From positions 66,120-130,119 of the forward strand of contig JAVJSD010000014.1 in the NCBI GenBank assembly GCA_040219575.1: a stretch of 64,000 nucleotides of DNA. Reading direction: 5' to 3'. The notes beneath the pieces are model-generated. The model worked only from the letters and a program-made list of their open reading frames with translations, searched no databases and was not told the origin of the DNA. This document shows, in pieces, positions 54,157-62,187 of this stretch; position 1 is the first letter of the stretch, and each line of letters starts with the position of its first letter. A program made the translations under genes and the position numbers. Source of the DNA: JAVJSD01 sp040219575 (GTDB taxonomy: Bacteria > Planctomycetota > Planctomycetia > Pirellulales > Pirellulaceae).

Positions 54157-56489
54157 TGGACGTCAATCGATTGTGGGCGAAGAGCAAGCCGTACGGATGG
54201 GACGACGACGACCCACGAGTCGAGTCGCTCTACCTTCCGCAGCATCTACGCGACGTTCACGACGCCGCCAGCCAAATCCTCGAAACGACGGGAGATTCAC
54301 AGCTTCAATCGCTCGGCCTGGCCCCGAGACTTTGGCGAGACCGATTCCGACGCGTATTGCTTCTCGCCGCGGCCGTTCACGATCTCGGCAAATGTGGAAG
54401 TCACTTTCAACTTATGCTGAAGGGTCAAGGGCGCCAAGCATTGCGGCACGAGTGGGTCAGTTTATTGATTCTGGACACTCCAGGTTGGACGAGTTGGCTC
54501 GTCTCCGCCGTGGATGGTGAAGCGATCGACTTAGAGATTGTCCGTTGGGCCGTAGCGGGCCATCATCCCAGATACGATCGAACAGCCCCGCCGACATCAA
54601 ACGACGGGCCTGCCACGCTTCATCTACCACTGGATCACCAAGATATCTCCGAAACGCTCAAATGGCTGGGTAGTACGTTCTCCCTTCACGGGACGCCTTC
54701 GCAGGAACCACGCACCGTTTCCCTGACGTTTGATCCCGGCAACGCCATCGATGCGCTCGCTGATCGACACTACGCTGCTGAAGACTTGTTTGACGACTTT
54801 TCGTCCGAAATGCGTCGATTTGTCGCTGCCGTCAAGAATAGCCTTGTCTCCGCCGACATCGCGGGCTCAGCGTTGCCGCGGCTAGCGGATGCTCAAGCGA
54901 AGCGGCACTGGCTCCGTGACGTACTCAACCAGGAAGGTCTGCCGACGTCCAACGACTACCGACGAATTACGGCCATGCGACTCGGCCGCTGCGAGCCAGC
55001 GGCAGTCGAAGGGAAACTCCGTCGATTTCAGAAAGAAGTAGGCGCGTCGCCGGCCCGAGTGACCTTCGTTCGGGCTGGTTGCGGAACCGGAAAGACTATC
55101 GCTGCGTATTGGTGGGCAGCCAACGTCTGCGCTGGCCGGCGATTGTTCGTCTGCTATCCGACCACAGGCACGGCGACCGCCGGCTTCGCCGACTATCTGA
55201 TGGATCCGGAACTTTCCCAAGCGGTGAAGACCGACCTGATTCACGGTCGCCGTATAGTTGACTTTCGCATGCTGCAGGCAGACGAGGATCGCAATGAGTC
55301 TGTGTCGCGCATCGCATCACTCGACATGTGGCGGACGCCGGTCGTCTCCAGCACCGTCGATACGGTGCTCGGTCTCATCCAAAATAACCGTCGCGGCCTG
55401 TGCAATTGGCCCGCCATCGCACAAGCAGGATTCGTCTTTGACGAAATCCACAGCTACGACGACAAGCTGTTCGACGCCCTGCTTCACTTTCTCGCGACCA
55501 TTCGTGGTGCGCCGATCTTGCTGATGACCGCCAGCCTACAGGTTCGTCGACTGGAGGCGATTCGATCGGTGCTTGCGGCGGCCGACGACCCACTTGCCGA
55601 GATTCCCGGGCCAGAGACGCTGGAAAGAGTTCCGCGGTATCAGCAGCGCCGCGACGTCAAAGCCAAGGACACGAAGCAAATCGACGCGATGATCCATGAG
55701 GAGGTCTCGCAGGGTGGAAAAGCTTTGTACGTTTGCAACACGGTGACCGATGCATTGCGAACAGCAGATCGGCTTGCGAAGTTGAAGCCCTTTGTCTACC
55801 ACAGTCGCTTTCGCTATCGCGATCGCGTTGAACGACACAAGAGCGTTGTCGAGGCGTTTCGACGCAAAAGCAAGTCTTCCGCCTTGGCGATTTGCACCCA
55901 AGTAGCGGAGATGTCCCTTGACCTCTCCGCGACACTCCTCGTGACCGCATTGGCGCCTGTGCCGTCGTTGATTCAGCGGCTTGGGCGCTTGAATCGTATC
56001 GAAAGGCCGGTGGAGCCACGACCATTCGTCATCGTCGAACCCCTCGGCGCCGATGGCAAGTACTCTCCACTTCCATACGAAGAAGGCGACTTGAAATCGA
56101 GCAAGAGTTGGCTTGAGGCAATCGGTGATGAACCTTGTTCTCAGCGCGACTTGGCCGACGCATGGGAGCGCCTCGCGGAAGGCGATTCGCCGTGTGCTCC
56201 GCCGCGTTGGCAGAGCGCATGGCTAGACTATGGGCCAGCTACTCCCGTCCTCGAACTTCGTGACGGATCACCCACACTTACGGTCATTCTCGAGGAAGAC
56301 TGGCCCCGGCTCTGCTCCCCCGACAATGCGACCGCATTGGCCGAGGTCGCCCTGCCCATGCCCATCCGCCCCGGCGACGACTGGCAGCTAAGAGATCGTG
56401 AAGACCGGCCACTGGAGTTCGCCGGAGTACCGGTCGCCAAGGCGGACAAGATCGACTATGACCCTCAACGAGGTGCGCAATGGCTGTAG
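54156..56489 (+). CDS. cas3: CRISPR helicase-nuclease Cas3 (HD + DExH)
   Basis: 777 residues from the ATG at 54156, which overlaps the cas6 stop (TGATG); a GTG one codon earlier is in frame, and AGAGGAGG is six bases upstream. The HD nuclease is N-terminal: H31/H36, VHDLGK (H76, D77), H137/H138. The helicase has Walker A GCGTGKT (309-315), DEIH (430-433), LLMTAS and motif VI QRLGRLNR (608-615), numbered from the GTG. It degrades DNA recruited by Cascade. HD and helicase are fused in the usual order. All key residues are present. Confidence 0.95.
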   Translation: MDVNRLWAKSKPYGWDDDDPRVESLYLPQHLRDVHDAASQILETTGDSQLQSLGLAPRLWRDRFRRVLLLAAAVHDLGKCGSHFQLMLKGQGRQALRHEWVSLLILDTPGWTSWLVSAVDGEAIDLEIVRWAVAGHHPRYDRTAPPTSNDGPATLHLPLDHQDISETLKWLGSTFSLHGTPSQEPRTVSLTFDPGNAIDALADRHYAAEDLFDDFSSEMRRFVAAVKNSLVSADIAGSALPRLADAQAKRHWLRDVLNQEGLPTSNDYRRITAMRLGRCEPAAVEGKLRRFQKEVGASPARVTFVRAGCGTGKTIAAYWWAANVCAGRRLFVCYPTTGTATAGFADYLMDPELSQAVKTDLIHGRRIVDFRMLQADEDRNESVSRIASLDMWRTPVVSSTVDTVLGLIQNNRRGLCNWPAIAQAGFVFDEIHSYDDKLFDALLHFLATIRGAPILLMTASLQVRRLEAIRSVLAAADDPLAEIPGPETLERVPRYQQRRDVKAKDTKQIDAMIHEEVSQGGKALYVCNTVTDALRTADRLAKLKPFVYHSRFRYRDRVERHKSVVEAFRRKSKSSALAICTQVAEMSLDLSATLLVTALAPVPSLIQRLGRLNRIERPVEPRPFVIVEPLGADGKYSPLPYEEGDLKSSKSWLEAIGDEPCSQRDLADAWERLAEGDSPCAPPRWQSAWLDYGPATPVLELRDGSPTLTVILEEDWPRLCSPDNATALAEVALPMPIRPGDDWQLRDREDRPLEFAGVPVAKADKIDYDPQRGAQWL

Positions 56490-58177
56490 CAAGGTCGATA
56501 AAGTGCAGCGAGGCTTTGGCGCCGGCGGATATGTCGTTTGAGTTGTTCGCTCCTGGCATGACCCCACTCCACCGCGCCGGACTCGGCGGGCTGGCAGCAA
56601 CTCTACTGGCGATGACTCGTCGGCGGAAACTGGGTCTGATTTCCCAAGACGATCTGCCAGGTGACTGGTCCAGCGGCGAGCCCTGGACGATTAAGCCGGA
56701 TCGCTTAGTTCTCCATTTCCGGGAACCAGAAGGAGCGGCGGACTACTTGCGCAAGTTGTTCGCTTTCGCATTCTCCATAAAGGACAAACTGATCGACTTG
56801 CCCGGTATCTACCGCGATGAATTGAACCGAGCCGTGCGCGCGGAGTTGCAACTCGGCCTGACATTGACGTTTCTTCAATTTGGTCCACATCGGAAGTTAG
56901 AGCCAGAAACGAAACTCACTTTCGATGTCACCGGCGATGGGACTGCCGAGATCGCCGTCGGCATCCGCGCCTGTCATGGATATCTCCATCAGGATGCTGT
57001 CGAACGACTCAAACTCTTCGACAAGAAGGGCCGCTTGAACTGGAAAGCCACCGAGACTCCCAGCGCCTTCAATCCGGGCGCCGTCGTGCGACACAACGCG
57101 TTTGGAACAAGTACGCGTATTGAAGAATTGCCACCCGCAGGAATCGCGGCCTGCTTTGCCATCGTAGGAGCACTTTCACTGGCGGTTAACCGAGGCGTGG
57201 GGGTGCTGTTGATCCCAGAAGTTGACGACTTAGAGAGGTTCGCTCGATCTCGACCGCGTATGACTCCTACAACTCTGCGCGAGTGTCGCATTAGTGCGGC
57301 GAGCGACGCCGCAATGCAGGCAGAAGTTCGCTTGCGGGCAAGAGGACAGATGCAGCGGCATGGACTCACGGGGATCTACACCATGCAGCTACGCCCTACG
57401 CAGTGGAACGAAAAGCAGAAGACTCGCGTTGCTACGCTGCACATTCCTTGCTGCACAGATCCAACGCTGGAGCGATTCAATTTGGCGTTGAGGCACCTGC
57501 CGCCACGCATCTACTCGTATGCGGAGCCCGTTACCGGAGGACGAGGGCGAAGGAGCGACACCCCGCAGTTTGTCTGGCGCTGGAAAGACAGTCTTGTTCG
57601 TCCGCTCGTCGCCGACAATCTTGCGACTGGCCGCAGATGGTACGACGGGTTCGCGGACTTGATGACAGGGCAAGATGGTTCTCACGTCCCAATCCATCAA
57701 CGGATTTCATTCGAAGCGGAGGGTTTGTACGCGATGCTCAGTGAGAAACAAGGCGGCATGACCGAAGAGGAAGAACGAAACTTGATTGGAGCGATCCATC
57801 GAGCTGTCTACATGCAGCGAGGCAAGATCTACGCTGACACGATGGGAAAACGGCCTGAGGCCGGCGGGGCAAAACCGAGCCAAGCCTGCTTTAACCGTTG
57901 GTCGCGATTGATGGAGCGACTGCGGCTGGGGTTGATCAACTCCAAGACCGCGGAACAGACGCGTCGCCTTCTCCAGGACGACATCTTTGGCCGGGCCGGC
58001 ACGATTCCGGAGCTCAAAGACCACGAAAAACTCCGCCAAGTCCATCGACTGATATTTCACGATGACTGGCGAAGGCTACGAGACCTCACCATGCTCGCTG
58101 TGGTCAGCTATAAAGCGCCTGCGGACAGGGCCCCCATCCCCGGCGAAGACGATACGGAAATCGAGAACGATTCCTGA
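56480..58177 (+). CDS. cas8: Cascade large subunit Cas8 (Csx13, MYXAN type)
   Basis: A 565-residue large subunit. FELFAPGMTPLHRAGLGGLAATLLAM (residues 20-45) is the N-terminal signature of the Cas8a1/Csx13 MYXAN group (DevT in Myxococcus). The length and later blocks such as FNAAVVRHNAFG-like GAVVRHNAFGTST and the C-terminal helices agree. It recognises the PAM and positions Cas3. The ATG at 56480 overlaps the cas3 end by 10 bp behind GAGGTG; a Met at residue 18 is the alternative. Subtype naming for this group has moved between I-A and I-B. Confidence 0.82.
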   Translation: MAVARSIKCSEALAPADMSFELFAPGMTPLHRAGLGGLAATLLAMTRRRKLGLISQDDLPGDWSSGEPWTIKPDRLVLHFREPEGAADYLRKLFAFAFSIKDKLIDLPGIYRDELNRAVRAELQLGLTLTFLQFGPHRKLEPETKLTFDVTGDGTAEIAVGIRACHGYLHQDAVERLKLFDKKGRLNWKATETPSAFNPGAVVRHNAFGTSTRIEELPPAGIAACFAIVGALSLAVNRGVGVLLIPEVDDLERFARSRPRMTPTTLRECRISAASDAAMQAEVRLRARGQMQRHGLTGIYTMQLRPTQWNEKQKTRVATLHIPCCTDPTLERFNLALRHLPPRIYSYAEPVTGGRGRRSDTPQFVWRWKDSLVRPLVADNLATGRRWYDGFADLMTGQDGSHVPIHQRISFEAEGLYAMLSEKQGGMTEEEERNLIGAIHRAVYMQRGKIYADTMGKRPEAGGAKPSQACFNRWSRLMERLRLGLINSKTAEQTRRLLQDDIFGRAGTIPELKDHEKLRQVHRLIFHDDWRRLRDLTMLAVVSYKAPADRAPIPGEDDTEIENDS

Positions 58178-58210
58178 ACATACCTTAACATACAGCAAGA
58201 GATCGATACC

Positions 58211-59131
58211 ATGACTCTACATGTCTTTGCGAGTATCGCGACAGGCTACGGAACGGCGGGCAACAATCGCGGCGAAACCGAGGGCAATACAACGACGCTG
58301 CAAAAGTTGATCTGGCATGGTCAGCCGCATACGACCGTTAGCGCCGAGGCGATCCGCTTCGCATTGCGGCGGCTTCTAACATGCAAAGAACAAGCTGGCA
58401 CGAATCGAACCTGGAACGAAGCGACTCGCAGGAACGACTGGCAGGACGCCGAATTCAAAAAGTGGCGCAAAGAGGAAGCCGGCTTCATCGACGACGATCT
58501 ACTTGGATTCATGTCCGCCGAAGCCGCGAAAGACGAAAACACAAAGGGATCCGCCAACGTACGGCGTGCCGTGCTGGAAATGACGCGCGCCGTCTCTCTT
58601 ACACCTTGGCCGGGCGACGTTGTCTTCAACGCTGCCTCGCCGCGCGCAACCGCCTCTGCCGCGAAAGGCGAGGGCGACAATCCTGTGCCTTATATGGCCG
58701 AGGTCCACGCCACTCGCTACCAGTATGGACTTGCGATGACACCGACTGCACTTCGCGACCGCTCTCGGGCAGCGAAGGGACTTGAGGCAGTTGCTTCATT
58801 GGGGACTGTCGCGGGCAATCACGCCAGATTCCTGTTCGACTTCGCGCCTGAAGCCATCGTCATTCGATTAACGGAGGATCCCGCTCCTCGCTTACTTTAT
58901 TGCTTCGATACGGCGGATGGCGGAAAGACCATCGGGGCAGAGACGCTTGTCAAGAGAATTCAGTCTGAGGACATCAATCCAGACGAACTGATTCTTGGCG
59001 TGGTCGACCTCGACGCCTCTCTCGCGGATCAGCTCAAGACGGCGGGCGTGAACCAGATCCACGGCGTTCGACGCGCAGTAGAACTGGCATGCAAGCGAAT
59101 CAACGAGCACTCAGACGTGAAAGGCGGCTGA
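58211..59131 (+). CDS. cas7: Cascade backbone Cas7 (DevR/Csa2-like)
   Basis: A 306-residue Cas7. TLHVFASIATGYGTAGNNRGETEGNTTTLQKL, then TVSAEAIRFALRRLL are the Cst2/DevR-family signatures (RRM-like backbone with the Asn/Arg-rich loop that contacts crRNA). GVRRAVELACKRINE ends the domain. It forms the six-fold filament along crRNA. It starts 33 bp after cas8 and is followed by cas5 at one base. Confidence 0.9.
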   Translation: MTLHVFASIATGYGTAGNNRGETEGNTTTLQKLIWHGQPHTTVSAEAIRFALRRLLTCKEQAGTNRTWNEATRRNDWQDAEFKKWRKEEAGFIDDDLLGFMSAEAAKDENTKGSANVRRAVLEMTRAVSLTPWPGDVVFNAASPRATASAAKGEGDNPVPYMAEVHATRYQYGLAMTPTALRDRSRAAKGLEAVASLGTVAGNHARFLFDFAPEAIVIRLTEDPAPRLLYCFDTADGGKTIGAETLVKRIQSEDINPDELILGVVDLDASLADQLKTAGVNQIHGVRRAVELACKRINEHSDVKGG

Positions 59132-59132
59132 T

Positions 59133-59798
59133 ATGATCGGCGTCTATGTCACGGTTCCGATCGCCTGTTTTCGCAAAGGCCTCGCGCGCGAGTTTTTGGA
59201 GACAGAAATCCTTCCTCCACCAGCGACTTGTTATGGCTTCCTGCTCTCGCTTGTCGGAGAAGCCGATCGTCGGCGGCACGTCGCCTGTCGGATCGCGCCT
59301 GCCGTGATTAGGCGTGAACTGCGCGTGAGCACAGTCCTCCGAACCGTCTGGCGGCTGAAACACCGCGATCGCGATCCTGGCGCATCGGGCAACATGCGTC
59401 CAGACTTCCAGCAACTACTCACCGGACTCGAATTGGTCATATGGCTGGATTCAAACGAAGAGATAAGTAGCGGCCCAGCGCTCGAGGAACGAGTTCGTCA
59501 CGCTCTGGCTTTCCCTTCCTCTATCACTCGATACGGAGGCTTGAGTCTCGGTGAGAGCACCCACCTCATCGACGAGGTCTCCGTCATCAACGACAGCTTC
59601 CGACTAGAACGAGATGAACCGTCGTGTCAAATGTTCCTCACTTCCCAACGTGGGCCGCTAACGCTGCCAGTCTGGGTCGACCACGTGGGGTCAGCGGGCA
59701 CACGATATGCAACAGGAGAAATCGAGGTTGTCCCTGCCTTCACCTCCCCCGCGGCAAGCCGCATGTCGCAGATCGACAGAGCGTCTCAGTCGGAATAA
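59133..59798 (+). CDS. cas5: Cascade subunit Cas5 (DevS-like)
   Basis: A 221-residue Cas5 (Cmx5/DevS). The N terminus VYVTVPIACFRKGLAREFLETEILPPPATCYGFLLSLVGEADR is the Cas5 RAMP signature with the hydrophobic ferredoxin-like strands and the GFLLSLVGE turn. It binds the 5' handle of crRNA at the Cascade foot. The AAAGGCGG ribosome site overlaps the end of cas7; the two genes are separated by one base. Confidence 0.88.
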   Translation: MIGVYVTVPIACFRKGLAREFLETEILPPPATCYGFLLSLVGEADRRRHVACRIAPAVIRRELRVSTVLRTVWRLKHRDRDPGASGNMRPDFQQLLTGLELVIWLDSNEEISSGPALEERVRHALAFPSSITRYGGLSLGESTHLIDEVSVINDSFRLERDEPSCQMFLTSQRGPLTLPVWVDHVGSAGTRYATGEIEVVPAFTSPAASRMSQIDRASQSE

Positions 59799-59813
59799 CG
59801 CAAGGAATGGAAA

Positions 59814-61532
59814 GTGCGTGCTCGAATTCCGCCCCACTCTGATTTGACAGCCGAACACACTCCTAATAGCAACGACGCCAGCCCCGCCGAGCCGCCGGTG
59901 CGCGTGATGGCACTACACGCCCTCCTTTACTGCGAGCGGCTCTTTTACCTTGAAGAGGTCGAGGAGATCCGCGTGGCCGACGGGGCGGTGTATGCGGGTC
60001 GCCGACTGCACGACAACGTGGTTCCCCTCGAGGACGAAACTCCCGAGTATCGATCCATAGAACTGGGCAGCGACGACTGGGGCATTTTGGGCAAGGCCGA
60101 CGCCGTGCGCAGGCGCGATGGAAAGTGGGTCGCGTACGAACACAAACGCGGCCGCTGTCGGCGCGATGAAAACAATCGCCCCGCCGCCTGGCTGAGCGAC
60201 CGCATGCAGGCAATCGCCTACGCGGTTCTGATAGAGGAGGCGCTTGGCGAGCCCGTGCTACAATCGCGGGTCCGCTATCACGCCGACAACGTCACTGCGT
60301 TCGTCGATATCAACGATCAGGCTCGCCAGGATCTGCGCAGCGCCGTCGAACGAGCCCGGTCGTTGCGGCGCACCACGCAGCGCCCGCCTGTTGCCGAGAA
60401 CGAAAACCTCTGCCGCCGCTGTTCGCTGGCGCCGGTCTGCCTGCCGGAGGAGGAACGATTGGCGGCGGCGGTCAAAGCAGAGACCCCACCGCCTGCGCGA
60501 CTGTTTCCTTCGGATCGGCGCAAGCAATCGCTGCATCTACTATCGCCCCGCACTCGGCTTGGGCGCAGCGGCAAGACGCTGGTGGTGACCACCGACGAGG
60601 GCAAGGAAAAAGTTCCCGTCAACGACATTGACTCCGTTGTTGTGCATGGTTTCGCCCAGGTGACCACCCAAGCGATTCATCTCTGCGCCAGCCACGACGT
60701 TTCTATCGCGTGGCTCACGGGCGGCGGCAGGTTTGCAGCGGGTACGGCGGCCTCAGCCGGCCGAGTTCAGCAGCGACTGCGACAGTATCACGCACTGGCC
60801 GACGACGCGTTCCGGCTTAAACTGGCACGGCAGCTTGTCCACGCAAAGGTTGAGACGCAACTGCGATACTTGTTGCGGGCAACTCGAGGCAACCAGGCCG
60901 CCCGTGAAGCTTCCCGGCCAGAGATCGAGCAGATTCGAGAGGCGATAAAACGCATTGTGAAGGCGACTTCAATCCCGACTTTGCTCGGATTGGAAGGAAT
61001 CGCCGCCAAGGCGTATTTCGCCTGCGTGCCGCGACTGCTCGGCGACCAGGCCGACGACAAGTTGCGGCCGTCTGGCCGGTCGAAACATCCGCCTGGTGAC
61101 CGCTTTAACGCGGCGCTCAGCTTTGGTTACGCCCTTGTGCAGTCACTCGTTATGCGCAGCGCGCTGGCCGTCGGCCTGGAGCCGGCGTTCGGCTTCTACC
61201 ACCAGCCGCGCACGGCAGCCCATCCTCTCGTGCTGGACGTGATGGAGTTGTATCGCACGCCACTCTGGGAGATGCCCTTGATAGGCAGCATCAATCGCGG
61301 GCAATGGCAGCCCGACGAGGATTTTTCGGTGACGCGCCAGCAGGTCTGGCTTTCGGAGTCGGGCCGTAAGAAGGCTTTGCAATTGTTCGAGCAGCGCTTG
61401 CAGGAATCGTACCGGCACCCGTACACCGGGCAGTCGCTGACCTACGCCCGGCTGGTCGAGCTGGAGGTGCGGTTGCTGGAAAAGGAGTGGACCGGCTGTC
61501 CAGGAGTCTTCGCCCAGATGCGATTGAGGTGA
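59814..61532 (+). CDS. cas4-cas1: Cas4-Cas1 fusion, spacer acquisition nuclease/integrase
   Basis: 572 residues. The Cas4 part (1-225) has the 4Fe-4S Cys set C40, C200, C203, C209, and the nuclease residues D96 (LGKADAV) and E109-x-K111 (YEHKRG). The Cas1 part (235-560) has E394 (LEGIAAKAYF), H463 (GFYHQPR) and D475 (LVLDVME). Cas4 trims prespacers at the PAM and Cas1 inserts them with Cas2. The GTG start has AAGGAA six bases upstream. The fused form occurs in MYXAN/Dev and in I-U loci; the Cascade genes decide for the former. Confidence 0.95.
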   Translation: MRARIPPHSDLTAEHTPNSNDASPAEPPVRVMALHALLYCERLFYLEEVEEIRVADGAVYAGRRLHDNVVPLEDETPEYRSIELGSDDWGILGKADAVRRRDGKWVAYEHKRGRCRRDENNRPAAWLSDRMQAIAYAVLIEEALGEPVLQSRVRYHADNVTAFVDINDQARQDLRSAVERARSLRRTTQRPPVAENENLCRRCSLAPVCLPEEERLAAAVKAETPPPARLFPSDRRKQSLHLLSPRTRLGRSGKTLVVTTDEGKEKVPVNDIDSVVVHGFAQVTTQAIHLCASHDVSIAWLTGGGRFAAGTAASAGRVQQRLRQYHALADDAFRLKLARQLVHAKVETQLRYLLRATRGNQAAREASRPEIEQIREAIKRIVKATSIPTLLGLEGIAAKAYFACVPRLLGDQADDKLRPSGRSKHPPGDRFNAALSFGYALVQSLVMRSALAVGLEPAFGFYHQPRTAAHPLVLDVMELYRTPLWEMPLIGSINRGQWQPDEDFSVTRQQVWLSESGRKKALQLFEQRLQESYRHPYTGQSLTYARLVELEVRLLEKEWTGCPGVFAQMRLR

Positions 61533-61535
61533 ACG

Positions 61536-61832
61536 ATGGCGGCCAAGCAATGGCACCTGATTACGTACGATGTGCGTGACCCCAAGCGACTGCGGCGGGT
61601 TGCCAAGCTGCTTGAATCGTACGGCACACGGGTGCAATACAGCGTGTTTCGCTGCCGCCTGGACGCCCTGGCGCTGGAAAAGTTGACTTGGGAGTTGAAC
61701 CAACTGATGGATGAGGTCGACGACTTGTTGGTGATTCCCCTCTGTCGCCAATGCGCGGGCAAAGTGCCGACGCATTCGACGGGCGACCAATCACACTGGG
61801 TGGACGCTCCACCGGCGTTTCGGATTGTGTAG
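61536..61832 (+). CDS. cas2: CRISPR integration subunit Cas2
   Basis: A 98-residue Cas2. HLITYDVRDPKRLRRVAKLLESYGTRVQYSVFRC is the ferredoxin-like core with the metal Asp (D12) and the family motif RVQYSVFRC; LVIPLCRQCAGK is the last strand. It bridges two Cas1 dimers at the leader. The ATG is three bases after the cas4-cas1 stop, behind GAGGTGAACG. It is the last gene of the operon; a small hairpin (CGTTGG/CCAACG at 61843-61859) follows. Confidence 0.95.
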   Translation: MAAKQWHLITYDVRDPKRLRRVAKLLESYGTRVQYSVFRCRLDALALEKLTWELNQLMDEVDDLLVIPLCRQCAGKVPTHSTGDQSHWVDAPPAFRIV

Positions 61833-62187
61833 CGTTCAGCTTCGTTGGGCCATCCAACGCATCGCAGCGAGTGTGCAAGCTCAGGCGGCAGGTCTTGCAG
61901 CGTCATGAGATCACAAATCATGCATCTCCCCGTGGTGGAGAACTATGGCGCGTATTCTGGGCGAACGCTTTGCCCCTCCGCAATTTGCATTTATATCGAG
62001 AATCAATCGAGCGTGAGCGTCATTGGCGGAAACGCAGACTTCCTTCAGGCTATAGCTTTGCGTCGTCGCTTCGCCTTCACAGCCATCGCCGACCACTGTT
62101 CGCCAGCACGAAACTTCGTCGGCTTTGCTCAATGCCTGAATTTGCCTTGCGCAAACCCAGTCAGTATAACGACTTGCACTTGGTGCC
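61833..62187 (+). promoter_or_regulatory. CRISPR leader
   Basis: A 355-bp non-coding stretch between cas2 and the first repeat, visibly richer in A/T than the genes around it. It holds the hairpin behind cas2 and, near its right end, a sigma-70-type promoter. Its place beside cas2 and the array makes it the leader, so spacers closest to it are the newest. Confidence 0.8.
62142..62170 (+). promoter_or_regulatory. Array promoter in the leader
   Basis: TTGCCT (62142-62147), 17 bp, TATAAC (62165-62170). Transcription would start near 62177, about ten bases before the first repeat, and run through the array on the + strand. Confidence 0.65.

Noticed and set aside
53530..61832. Subtype I-G (I-U) because of the Cas4-Cas1 fusion
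   Set aside because: No Csb1, Csb2 or Csx17. Cas6, Cas8, Cas7 and Cas5 all look like the MYXAN/Dev set.
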